A stretch of 40,409 bases of DNA from positions 1 through 40,409 of the forward strand of contig DTSG01000099.1 of assembly GCA_012965455.1 (NCBI GenBank), given 5' to 3'. This stretch comes from Planctomycetaceae bacterium. Its GTDB lineage: Bacteria; Planctomycetota; Planctomycetia; Pirellulales; Pirellulaceae. The stretch's first letter is position 1. Every line of letters begins with the position of its first letter. Under the pieces are notes generated by a model. It saw only the letters and a program-made list of their open reading frames with translations. It made no database searches and was not told the origin of the DNA. The position numbers were made by a program, and so were the translations under genes. This document shows, in pieces, positions 14,841 through 23,814 of this stretch.

Positions 14841-17612
14841 ATGTCTAGTTTCCATAAGTGGTTGTTGTATACGTTGTGCGCTTTTGGGTTTGTCACCAGC
14901 AGCGGCAATTCACTGCTAGCTGCGAAAAAGCCCAACATTGTATTCTTCTTAGCGGACGATCAGCGCAATGACCAACTTGGTTGCTATGGACACCCGATAA
15001 CAAAAACACCCAATATCGACAAACTCGCTGCCGCCGGCACTCGATTTACAAATGCATTTGTCACGACTTCTATTTGTGCGGCGAGCCGAGCGTCCATTTT
15101 TACGGGACTTGTCGAACGCACCCATCATTATACCTTCGGTACTCCTCCGATCGCTCAAGACCTAGTCAAGAATAGTTACCCGGCGGTGCTGAAAGCAAAT
15201 GGTTATCGCACAGGTTTTGTGGGCAAGTTTGGAGTTGGATTCCAGGGTGGAACCGACCAGGCTTTTGACTTCTTCCGGCCAATAAACCGCGGGCCTTATT
15301 TTAAACCCCAGCCCGACGGTACGCTGCGCCATACGACTCAGCTAGCAGGTGATGCGGCCATTGAGTTTATTCAGAGCAGCGGTGATGCGCCGTTCATGTT
15401 GTCAATCAGCTTCAATGCAACTCATGCCGAAGATGGAGATAAAGTGGACCATTTTCCTTGGCCCAAAGTTGTTGATGGAATGTACCGTGATGGTGAGATC
15501 CCTCCGCCACGCCTTTCGGACCCAGCCATATTTGCCAGCCAACCGGAATTTCTTCGCACGAGCCTAAATCGCGAACGGTATTTCTGGCGTTGGGATACAG
15601 CCGAAAAATACGATAAAAACATACGTTCGTATTATCGCATGCTCAGTGGAATCGACCATGTGGTGGGCCGAGTGGCGGCAGCGCTTGAAAAGGAAGGCTT
15701 GGCTGAAAATACGATTGTTATATACACCGGCGATAATGGTTATTACATGGGTCAGCGAGGCTTTGCTGGAAAATGGTCTCATTACGAAGAGTCGCTGCGA
15801 GTCCCCCTGATTATTCATGATCCCCGTGGTGATCTCAAACCGCAGGTTCGCGACGAAGTCGTGTTAAATATAGATCTGGCGAGTACCTTTGTGGCGGCTG
15901 CCGGGATCGATTTGCCGGAACAATACCAAGGCCGCGAGTTGAATACACTAGTTGCTGGGCGACAATTGAATTCCTGGCGTCAGGATTTCTTTTGTGAACA
16001 TCTGTTTCACGTGCCTGGTCGTATTCCAAAATGGGAAGGTGTTCGAGGCCAGCGTTGGGTCTACGCGAGTTATTTTGAAAATGACTTTGAGTTCTTACAT
16101 GACTTGCAAACAGATCCAGATCAGCTACGGAATCTAGCTAAGGACCCAGAGCATCAAGATCGTTTGCAGCAAATGCGGACGCGAAACGCGGTTTTGAGAG
16201 AATCCTATGGTGGTGAATACAGCCATGAGCTAATTCCAACGCGGGCTGATTTACGGGCGGCCAAAAAACCACCCGCCAAGAAGCCGCCGGTTGTACCGCT
16301 GCGAAAACCGAGTCCACCCAAAGAGTCCACTCAGCCAAATGTGATATTGCTGATTTCAGACGATCAGTCTTTTACAGATTACGGTTTCATGGCGCATCCA
16401 GTAATTCAAACGCCGCACCTCGATCAACTCGCTCGAGAAAGCGCCACATTCAAACGCGGCTACGTTCCGCAGGCATTATGTCGCAGTTCCTTGGCAACGT
16501 TGATTACTGGCTTGTACCCGCATCAACACCACATCGTCGGCAATGATCCAGCTCCGTTGGGACCTAGTGCAAAGCCTGGTGAATATCAGGCACTACGAAA
16601 TAAGCTGATCGCAAATATTGATAAACATGCAACGGTCCCACAATTGTTGAGCGAGCAAGGCTATTTGAGTCATCAGAGTGGCAAGTGGTGGGAAGGTCAC
16701 TACAGTCGCGGTGGCTTTACACATGGAATGACCCATGGCGATCCAACGCGGGGCGGTCGGCACGGTGACTTGGGACTCAAGATTGGCCGCGAAGGTTTGG
16801 CACCAGTTAAAGAATTTATTAAAGAAGCTCAGGCAAAAGAGAAGCCGTTTTTTGTGTGGTACGCGCCGTTCCTGCCACACACGCCACATAATCCCCCAAA
16901 ACGAATCTTAGATAAGTACACCGATGGACAACGGTCGGTGCAACTAGCAAAGTACTACGCCATGTGTGATTGGTTCGATGAAACCTGTGGTGAGCTCCTC
17001 GGTTTTGTTGATCAACAGGGATTGCGTAAGGACACGGTGATTATTTATGTGACCGACAATGGCTGGATTCAACGGACGCCGGGTATGAAACTGCCAGCAG
17101 GCTGGAGGACTCAATATGCCCCCCGCTCGAAACAGACCGCCAACGAAGGTGGTACGCGTACGCCGATAATGGTTCGCTGGCCAGGCCACGTGAGGCCAGG
17201 AATACGACCACAACTTGTGAGTAGCATTGATATTGTGCCAACTATTTTAGAAATTTGTGGCTCGCAGCGAACTTCGGCAATGGCTGGAAAGAATCTCGTC
17301 GCTGTCGCCCAAAACACTATTGCTGGCCATCAAGCGCTGTTCGGTGAATCCTATGCGCATGACATCATCGATTTGGATGATATCAACAAGACGTTGTTAT
17401 ATCGCTGGGTGATCCAAGGTGACTACAAGTTGTTATTGAGTTATGACGGCATCGTGAATCGATATAAAGCAACCCACGTCGACAAAGGCGCTGGTCCACA
17501 ATTATATAATTTGACGATAGACCCACACGAGCTCGATAATTTAGCGGCAACAAACCCGGAGACGGTGAAACGCTTGACGGACGTTTTGTATAGCCATTGG
17601 GATCACCGTTAG
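14841..17612 (+). CDS. Tandem sulfatase: two complete sulfatase domains in one chain
   Basis: A 923-residue secreted protein (signal peptide ending near SLLAA) with two full sulfatase modules joined by a Lys/Pro-rich linker (about 468-499). Module 1 (30-467) has FFLADDQ metal ligands, the canonical formylglycine site CAASRASIFTG (C79) and YTGDNGYYMG. Module 2 (500-923) has LLISDDQ, the active-site Cys in CRSSLATLITG (C547) and YVTDNGW. In module 2 the pattern is C-R-S-S-L where the canonical core is C-x-P/A-S-R. Sulfatases release sulfate from sulfated glycans; planctomycetes encode many, normally as single domains of about 450-550 residues. The frame is open across the linker with no stop, so this is a genuine fusion in the given sequence. 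An assembly join is unlikely but testable. Confidence 0.92.
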   Translation: MSSFHKWLLYTLCAFGFVTSSGNSLLAAKKPNIVFFLADDQRNDQLGCYGHPITKTPNIDKLAAAGTRFTNAFVTTSICAASRASIFTGLVERTHHYTFGTPPIAQDLVKNSYPAVLKANGYRTGFVGKFGVGFQGGTDQAFDFFRPINRGPYFKPQPDGTLRHTTQLAGDAAIEFIQSSGDAPFMLSISFNATHAEDGDKVDHFPWPKVVDGMYRDGEIPPPRLSDPAIFASQPEFLRTSLNRERYFWRWDTAEKYDKNIRSYYRMLSGIDHVVGRVAAALEKEGLAENTIVIYTGDNGYYMGQRGFAGKWSHYEESLRVPLIIHDPRGDLKPQVRDEVVLNIDLASTFVAAAGIDLPEQYQGRELNTLVAGRQLNSWRQDFFCEHLFHVPGRIPKWEGVRGQRWVYASYFENDFEFLHDLQTDPDQLRNLAKDPEHQDRLQQMRTRNAVLRESYGGEYSHELIPTRADLRAAKKPPAKKPPVVPLRKPSPPKESTQPNVILLISDDQSFTDYGFMAHPVIQTPHLDQLARESATFKRGYVPQALCRSSLATLITGLYPHQHHIVGNDPAPLGPSAKPGEYQALRNKLIANIDKHATVPQLLSEQGYLSHQSGKWWEGHYSRGGFTHGMTHGDPTRGGRHGDLGLKIGREGLAPVKEFIKEAQAKEKPFFVWYAPFLPHTPHNPPKRILDKYTDGQRSVQLAKYYAMCDWFDETCGELLGFVDQQGLRKDTVIIYVTDNGWIQRTPGMKLPAGWRTQYAPRSKQTANEGGTRTPIMVRWPGHVRPGIRPQLVSSIDIVPTILEICGSQRTSAMAGKNLVAVAQNTIAGHQALFGESYAHDIIDLDDINKTLLYRWVIQGDYKLLLSYDGIVNRYKATHVDKGAGPQLYNLTIDPHELDNLAATNPETVKRLTDVLYSHWDHR

Positions 17613-17652
17613 GGGTGATGGGGAAACAATTTGTAGCAGCCCACCCCGCTAC
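17602..17652. terminator. Convergent stem-loop region between sulfatase and sugar kinase
   Basis: Several mutually exclusive stems fit into the 42-bp gap and the sulfatase stop region: ATCACC (17602-17607) with GGTGAT (17614-17619), GGGGTG with CACCCC (17642-17647), and GTAGC (17633-17637) with GCTAC (17648-17652). The convergent gene ends suggest a bidirectional terminator. There is no clear T-tract, so confidence is limited. Confidence 0.35.
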
Positions 17653-17654
17653 CC

Positions 17655-19064
17655 TTAGTTTTCCAGTCCGGCCGCTGCGATCATAGCTGCACCGATGCAA
17701 GCTTCTTCCCGGGCGGCTGCTACCTGTAGTGGCAACTGGAGCTCTAGTTCAATGCATTCACGGAGCAAAGCGTTTTCACGCAAACCGTTTCCAGCACAGA
17801 CAATGTTAGTCATTTCGCATCCTGTAACCTCTTTCATCATTGCATAGCCGTCGCCAAACACTCGAGCCATACCTTCCAGCAATGCTCGAATAAGATGTCC
17901 GGCGGTAAAATTATCCAGTCCAACGTGTTCCCAAGAAGCTCGTAGTTCCGGGCGGCTACGTGTGCCGGTGAACAACGGCGAGCAGTGCAAACCGTCGGAT
18001 CCGGCGGGAACCTCGCTAGCTAGTTCACACATTTGATTAAACAAATCGTCACTAGGGGCACTGCCGCTGAAGTCACATAGGGTTGTAGCGAAAAATCGTT
18101 CGAGTTCCGCAAAACTACGGCCCCCACACAACCCCGCATTTACTAGTAAATAACCACCCAATGGAAATGGCCGTACTTCCAAATCCGGATGGTCCGCGGC
18201 GGTCTCGCTGTACATCGCAACCTGTCCGCCCGTTCCGACGTTGATAAATAATTGTGTTTTGGGATCCGTTACGGCGCCTATAAAACTCGCTTGATTATCT
18301 CCGCTGGCCACGAAGACGGGAATACCCGCTGGTAAGTGCATGGTTGTTGCCCATTCTTCGCTGAGGTTACCAAGCACCTCGGTAGCTTTACCGATTGCGG
18401 GAAAAATATCCGCAGTGAGGCCCAAGGCGTTGATGGCGTTTAGGTTCCAAGCCTGTTGATGAATGTCAAAAATGCCACTGCTGGCCGCACTGCTTGGACT
18501 GCTGACTATCTTACTTGTAGCAAATGTTGCTGCGACGTAGTCCATAATAAATGCGGCCGTGTGATCGCCACTAGGTAAATAACCATAGTGATGTAACCAA
18601 GCGAGCGTGCATCCCATATATCCGGTTGCTAGTTTGCAGCCGTGCCGCTGCTGTGTATCGGTACCGATAAGGCCGAGGGCAAAATCGATAAACGTATCAT
18701 GGTTGCCATCAAGGTCGCGCGCAGACAATTCCCCTCGGCGGTCCTGCCAGTTGATATAGGGTGTGACACATTGCAGGTCTTGATCGACTAATACGACGCC
18801 ATGTTGCTGTCCAGTGATTCCTAGGCCAGAGACTTCAGAGACACGGGTTCCAAGTCCTTGAGCGACTTCGCGGAGACAGTCGGCAGCACGCTGCAAGATC
18901 AATGGTGCCTCCCATTCACTACGACCTTGGGGGTCAACCGATGGCTTAATGGTTTGTGTTTTGTTGGCAACGCTGTGACAAGCGATGGTTTGCCCGCTAT
19001 TCTCAGCGAGCGCTAAGGCGGTAATTGTGGTTGTTCCAATGTCTAAACCGAGTACTACAGACAT
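17655..19064 (-). CDS. FGGY-family carbohydrate kinase
   Basis: A 469-residue kinase of the FGGY family, close to the usual length of xylulokinases (about 480-500). The N-terminal phosphate-binding motif is GLDIGTTTITAL; GLGITGQQHGVVLVD matches the family's substrate-side block; the C-terminal ATP-side motif is NIVCAGNGLRENALLRECIE, with INVGTGGQVAMY before it. It phosphorylates a sugar with ATP in the cytoplasm; xylulokinase and sedoheptulokinase are the nearest possibilities and cannot be separated by eye. It is the only minus-strand gene in the first 25 kb and diverges from the PSCyt1 gene, with a 139-bp shared upstream region. A TATAAT-like hexamer lies on its strand at 19120-19125, without a good -35. 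Confidence 0.87.
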   Translation of the reverse strand: MSVVLGLDIGTTTITALALAENSGQTIACHSVANKTQTIKPSVDPQGRSEWEAPLILQRAADCLREVAQGLGTRVSEVSGLGITGQQHGVVLVDQDLQCVTPYINWQDRRGELSARDLDGNHDTFIDFALGLIGTDTQQRHGCKLATGYMGCTLAWLHHYGYLPSGDHTAAFIMDYVAATFATSKIVSSPSSAASSGIFDIHQQAWNLNAINALGLTADIFPAIGKATEVLGNLSEEWATTMHLPAGIPVFVASGDNQASFIGAVTDPKTQLFINVGTGGQVAMYSETAADHPDLEVRPFPLGGYLLVNAGLCGGRSFAELERFFATTLCDFSGSAPSDDLFNQMCELASEVPAGSDGLHCSPLFTGTRSRPELRASWEHVGLDNFTAGHLIRALLEGMARVFGDGYAMMKEVTGCEMTNIVCAGNGLRENALLRECIELELQLPLQVAAAREEACIGAAMIAAAGLEN

Positions 19065-19203
19065 GATTGAATTGCTGGCACTACAAAAGAGCTATTTGTT
19101 ATGGGCGTGGTTGTTCGCTATTATAGAGGATAGTGGTAAGCGAGACGCGTAGCCTAATGTCGATTTGCCACTCTTCCCAAGACCCCCACCAAAGCATGCC
19201 GCG

Positions 19204-22200
19204 ATGCGTATATTACAAAAACTCGTTCTGACCGCCGCAGCTGCCGCAGTTGTTTGTATTAGTGTTAATTGTGCAGCTGATGAAAAGAACCTCACCTTTG
19301 AAGGTGATATTCGGCCGCTGTTTCGCACATACTGTTTTGATTGTCATGGGGCGACGGAGAAACGCTCCGGCAAGCTTGATTTACGGCTCGTGCATTTCAT
19401 GGAGAAGGGCGGCGATTCAGGTCCAGCGATTGTTAAGGGGGATGCTGCTGGGAGTTATTTGCTGGAGCGAGTTAAAAATGGTGAGATGCCGCCCGGCGAT
19501 CATCGCGTGCCAGAAGATAAGATTGCTATTTTGCAGCAGTGGATACAAGAGGGTGCAAAAACAGTACGCCCTGAACCCGCATCCATTGGCCTAGGCTTAG
19601 GTGTCAGTGCTGAAGAACGAATGTATTGGGCCTATCAAACAATTGTCCGCCCTGCTGTGCCAACGGTAACTAAAGCGGATCGCGTCCGCACTCCAATTGA
19701 TGCACTGTTGCTAGCAGCGATGCAACAACATGATTTGCGTTTTGCAGCGGACGCTGATCGTCAAACACTAATGAGGCGGGCAGCGTTGGATTTGACAGGT
19801 TTGCCTCCTACGCCCAAACAGATTCAACAGTTCCTAGACGACAAAGATAGTGATGCCTGGGAAAAAGCAATCGATCGTCTGCTGGCGTCAGAGCATTATG
19901 GTGAACGGTGGGGACGACATTGGCTGGATATCGCGGGCTATGCTGATTCGGAGGGATATTCAAACAGTGACCAACCACGAACATGGGCATTCCAGTATCG
20001 GGATTGGGTAATTAACGCTTTTAACAGTGACATGGCGATTGACCAATTTATTGTTTGGCAGTTGGCCGGCGATGAATTGGTTACTCCGCCCTATGCAAAT
20101 ATGACGGATAACGAAATCGCACGCCTAACAGCAACCGGTTTTTTGCGAATGGTCGCTGATGGTACAGGGCAAGAGAACAATGACGTTGTTCGCAATCAAG
20201 TTGTTACCGACACGATCAAAATGGTGACGACTTCGCTTTTGGGATTGTCGGTAGGTTGTGCCCAGTGTCATGACCATCGTTATGATCCAATTTCCCAAGA
20301 GGATTACTATCGCATCCGCGCGGTGTTTGAACCAGCCTTGGATCCTAAGCAGTGGCAAGTGCCCAGTGGTCGCGCTATATCGCTGTATACCGATGAAGAC
20401 CATGCTCAAGCCGCGGAAGTTGAAAAGCAGGCGGCCGTGAAGGTGAAAGAACGCAGTGAAAAGGAAAGCGAGTTTATGGCGGAAGTATTAAAGCTGGAAC
20501 TGGACAAAGTTGAAGAGTCAAAGCGGGCCCTGTTAAAGGAAGCCCATGGTACAGCAGCTGATAAACGCACAGCAGAACATAAGAAGGCGTTAGCCGATAA
20601 CCCAAATATTGCTAAGTTAAGTCCGGGGGTATTGTACCAATACAACCAAGCCCACGCAGATAAACTCAAAGCGCTAGCTGCCGACATCGCGAAGATTCGA
20701 GCGGAGAAGCCGGAGCACAAATATGTGCGAGCCATTACGGAAAAGCAACAATCAATAAATCCGACGTTGTTGTTTTATCGCGGCGATTATCGCCAGCCGC
20801 AACATGAGGTTAAGCCGGGCGGATTGACGGTAGCGACCGCGGCAGACAGTCCGTTGGAGATTATCGATAACGACCCGAGCTTGCCCTCGTCGGGACGTCG
20901 GTTAGCCTATGCACGGTACTTAACGAGTGGCCGCCATCCCTTGGTTGCTCGAGTACTTGTCAATCGATTTTGGATGTTACATTTTGGTAAAGGCTTGGTT
21001 TCGACGACAGGCGAATTTGGGAAACTAGGTACGAAACCAAGTAATCCCGAGCTGTTAGATTGGTTGGCGGATGAATTTATGTCCCAGGGCTGGAGCCTCA
21101 AACATCTGCATCGCAAGATCATGACGTCGACCGTCTATCGGCAACAAGCTCGTCGTACGCCTCAGGCCGATGGTATTGATAGCGCCAACCAATTGTATTC
21201 CCATTTTCCCGTTCATCGCTTGGAAGCCGAGACGATTCGCGATTCAATTCTTGCCGTTAGTGGCCGACTGGATTACACACAATTTGGCCGCGCGGTGGAA
21301 GTTAGCGCGGACGCCACGGGTCAGATCGTGATTACCGGAGAGTCGCAGCGCCGTAGTATCTACCTGCAGGTACGACGAACTCAACCCGTTGCTATTCTTA
21401 AATCCTTTGATGCACCGGTTATGGAAGTAAACTGCACCGATCGTACCCACTCGACAGACGCGACCCAATCTTTGATGCTGATGAATAGTGAATTCATCCT
21501 CGGATTTTCCAAAGCGTTTGCTGAACGATTGAACGAGGAAGCCGCTCAGCAAATACCGTTGGCAGAGGTGGCGGCCGTCGCCTATCGCGCGGCGGATAGC
21601 GATATTGTGAATTTGAATCCTTGGCGGTACGGGTATGGAGCGATTGATGAAGCGGAGGGAGATCAAATCCCAACGGTTGAATTTACGGACTTCCCCTATT
21701 TTGGAAAAGGACGGTGGAGTGGTAGTGAAATGTTGCCGGATGAAGTCACGTCCTTTTCATTTCTATCCGCGACCGGGGGTCATGCAGCTTTGCCCCAACT
21801 CCATCCGATCCGTCGCTGGACGTCGCCTGTTCAGGGAAAACTACAAATCAAAGGGACGTTGAGCCATGCAACCGATAATGGAAATGGAATCCGCTTAACC
21901 ATGATCAGCAGTCGCCGCGGACTACTGGGTAGGTGGAGCGCTCATAATTCAACTCAGGCGTACGAACTGACAGTGGATGTGGAAGTGGGGGATATTATTG
22001 ACGCAGTCGTTGATGCACAAGGATCACATACGTCCGATAGCTATGCCAATCGATATGAGATTTCGCTTGTAGGTCGGGAGCACGCAGACAATCGTTCATG
22101 GGAATCGACAACGGATTTTCAAGGACCCATGGAGCCGAATGCATATGAACAAAAGGCCACGGTTGGTCAGCAGCTGGCTTATGGATGGCTGTTAGCCTAT

Positions 22201-22362
22201 GGACGGCGGGCGACTGAGGAGGAGTTACAGGTGTCGATCGAATTCATTCGCGAGCAGTTAATTTTATTACGCAGGCAAGACCATAAGACTCCTCTGGCCC
22301 AGGCGATGACAAATTATTGCCAGGCCTTATTGGGATCTAATCAGTTTTTATATATCGAGTAA
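19204..22362 (+). CDS. PSCyt1 / DUF1549 / DUF1553 protein with cytochrome-c-like motifs
   Basis: A 1052-residue exported protein. After a signal peptide (MRILQKLVLTAAAAAVVC...) comes PSCyt1, with FRTYCFDCHG (C44, C47, H48) and GEMPPGDHRVP. DUF1549 spans about 140-360 and ends in a second heme-type motif, GCAQCHDHRYDP (C352, C355, H356). A Lys/Glu/Ala-rich, probably coiled-coil region covers about 400-510. DUF1553 begins near 565 (ARVLVNRFWMLHFGKGL) and resumes near the end (LAYGRRATEEEL, LGSNQFLYIE). Between, about 830-960 looks like a beta-rich insertion. The family is planctomycete-rich and pairs with DUF1501; its reaction is unknown. A TTG start at 19165 is possible, but the ATG at 19204 begins directly at the signal peptide. 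Confidence 0.92.
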   Translation: MRILQKLVLTAAAAAVVCISVNCAADEKNLTFEGDIRPLFRTYCFDCHGATEKRSGKLDLRLVHFMEKGGDSGPAIVKGDAAGSYLLERVKNGEMPPGDHRVPEDKIAILQQWIQEGAKTVRPEPASIGLGLGVSAEERMYWAYQTIVRPAVPTVTKADRVRTPIDALLLAAMQQHDLRFAADADRQTLMRRAALDLTGLPPTPKQIQQFLDDKDSDAWEKAIDRLLASEHYGERWGRHWLDIAGYADSEGYSNSDQPRTWAFQYRDWVINAFNSDMAIDQFIVWQLAGDELVTPPYANMTDNEIARLTATGFLRMVADGTGQENNDVVRNQVVTDTIKMVTTSLLGLSVGCAQCHDHRYDPISQEDYYRIRAVFEPALDPKQWQVPSGRAISLYTDEDHAQAAEVEKQAAVKVKERSEKESEFMAEVLKLELDKVEESKRALLKEAHGTAADKRTAEHKKALADNPNIAKLSPGVLYQYNQAHADKLKALAADIAKIRAEKPEHKYVRAITEKQQSINPTLLFYRGDYRQPQHEVKPGGLTVATAADSPLEIIDNDPSLPSSGRRLAYARYLTSGRHPLVARVLVNRFWMLHFGKGLVSTTGEFGKLGTKPSNPELLDWLADEFMSQGWSLKHLHRKIMTSTVYRQQARRTPQADGIDSANQLYSHFPVHRLEAETIRDSILAVSGRLDYTQFGRAVEVSADATGQIVITGESQRRSIYLQVRRTQPVAILKSFDAPVMEVNCTDRTHSTDATQSLMLMNSEFILGFSKAFAERLNEEAAQQIPLAEVAAVAYRAADSDIVNLNPWRYGYGAIDEAEGDQIPTVEFTDFPYFGKGRWSGSEMLPDEVTSFSFLSATGGHAALPQLHPIRRWTSPVQGKLQIKGTLSHATDNGNGIRLTMISSRRGLLGRWSAHNSTQAYELTVDVEVGDIIDAVVDAQGSHTSDSYANRYEISLVGREHADNRSWESTTDFQGPMEPNAYEQKATVGQQLAYGWLLAYGRRATEEELQVSIEFIREQLILLRRQDHKTPLAQAMTNYCQALLGSNQFLYIE

Positions 22363-22365
22363 AAG

Positions 22366-23814
22366 ATGTTGCCCTCCAAAACAAACGTGGAATTAAATCG
22401 TCGCCATTTTCTGTCGGAAAATGCGATGGGCGTGGGCATGGTCGCGCTGGCCACGTTGCTGGGCGAAGAAAATTTACTGGGCGTACCCAAGAATGTACAG
22501 CAGGCGCCCGTCACTTTTGATATGCGGCCGCGCAAGCCGCAAGGTCTGCCAACAGCCAAAGCGATGATTTCATTGTTTCAACATGGCGGTCCTGCCCACA
22601 TGGACCTCATGGATCCCAAAACGGAATTGACGCGGCTGGATGGGAAAACTTATGACGGCGATGTTGGCTTTAGCTTTATTAAACGCGCGACAAAGACGCT
22701 GAAGGGTTCCAGTTTCAAATTCAGTAAACGAGGTGAATGTGGCACAGAGATTTCGGAGCTGTTGCCCGGTCTGAGCTCCATCGTGGACGATGTTTGTGTG
22801 ATTCGTTCGATGCATACGGGCCATAATGGCCATGAGGTTTCGATCCGCTATATGAATTCTGGGATTGCTGGGGTTACTGGCCGACCATCACTGGGCAGTT
22901 GGATCACCTATGGACTGGGCTCGGTCTCTCAGAACTTACCCGCTTATATGGTGCTTACCGATCCGGCTGGAACGCCGGTGGACGGCACACATAACTGGTC
23001 CAATGGTTGGATGCCATCTTTATTTCAGGGAACGGTGTTGCGACCGAAAGAACCGCGAATTCTGAACCTGGCGGCGCCGGCACATTTGCAAGGGAGCGTC
23101 CAAGCTTCCAATCTCTCGTTCCTCAATCGAATCAATCGGCGACATTTGGATAAACACCCAGGTGAACATGATTTGGAGGCGAGGATTGCCAGTTATGAAC
23201 TGGCGGCTCGGATGCAGGATTCGGCCCGCGAAGCCCTCGACATTGCTCAGGAAACCAAAGCGACACAACAATTGTATGGAATTGATCAAGAGGTCACGCG
23301 GGATTATGGTACGCGCTGTCTGATCGCTAGACGGATGGTGGAACGTGGCGTGCGGTTTGTGCAACTGTTTCATTCAGGTCAGCCATGGGATAACCATACC
23401 AACCTGATTAGTACACTCCCCAGCGCTTGCCGTAAGACGGATGTTCCCTCGTCAGGATTAGTAAAAGACCTTAAACAGCGGGGGATGTTGGATGAGGTGC
23501 TTGTGCATTGGGGGGGCGAAATCGGAAGACTACCCGTCGTCGAAGGGGATCCGAAGACGGGCGGCCGCGATCATAATGGTCAGGGCTTTAGCACGTGGCT
23601 TGCCGGAGGTGGGATTCAAGGTGGTATGACCTATGGAAACACTGATGATGTTGGACATCGGGCTGTGGAAAATATAGTAACCCCCAATGACTACCAAGCC
23701 ACCCTGTTGCATCTCTTTGGACTCAATCATAACGACCTCTATTATTTACATAACGGCCAGGAACAAAAACTGGTCGTGTCCGCTGCCCGAATTGTTAATG
23801 AAATAATTGCTTGA
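22366..23814 (+). CDS. DUF1501 family protein, Tat-exported (GRDHN subclass)
   Basis: A 482-residue DUF1501 protein starting 3 bp after the PSCyt1/DUF1549/DUF1553 stop codon, so the two are almost certainly translated from one message. The N-terminus has NRRHFLSE, a Tat-like motif. Core motifs are QHGGPAHMDLMDPK near residue 70, RCLIARRMVERGVRFVQLFHSG, HWGGEIGRLPVVEG and GRDHNGQGF near 400. It shares these with the partial gene at 1-666 and differs from the GRDHW paralogues at 932, 2273 and 12016. The adjacent DUF1549 and DUF1501 genes are a recurrent planctomycete pair of unknown function, presumed to act together outside the cytoplasmic membrane. Confidence 0.93.
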   Translation: MLPSKTNVELNRRHFLSENAMGVGMVALATLLGEENLLGVPKNVQQAPVTFDMRPRKPQGLPTAKAMISLFQHGGPAHMDLMDPKTELTRLDGKTYDGDVGFSFIKRATKTLKGSSFKFSKRGECGTEISELLPGLSSIVDDVCVIRSMHTGHNGHEVSIRYMNSGIAGVTGRPSLGSWITYGLGSVSQNLPAYMVLTDPAGTPVDGTHNWSNGWMPSLFQGTVLRPKEPRILNLAAPAHLQGSVQASNLSFLNRINRRHLDKHPGEHDLEARIASYELAARMQDSAREALDIAQETKATQQLYGIDQEVTRDYGTRCLIARRMVERGVRFVQLFHSGQPWDNHTNLISTLPSACRKTDVPSSGLVKDLKQRGMLDEVLVHWGGEIGRLPVVEGDPKTGGRDHNGQGFSTWLAGGGIQGGMTYGNTDDVGHRAVENIVTPNDYQATLLHLFGLNHNDLYYLHNGQEQKLVVSAARIVNEIIA

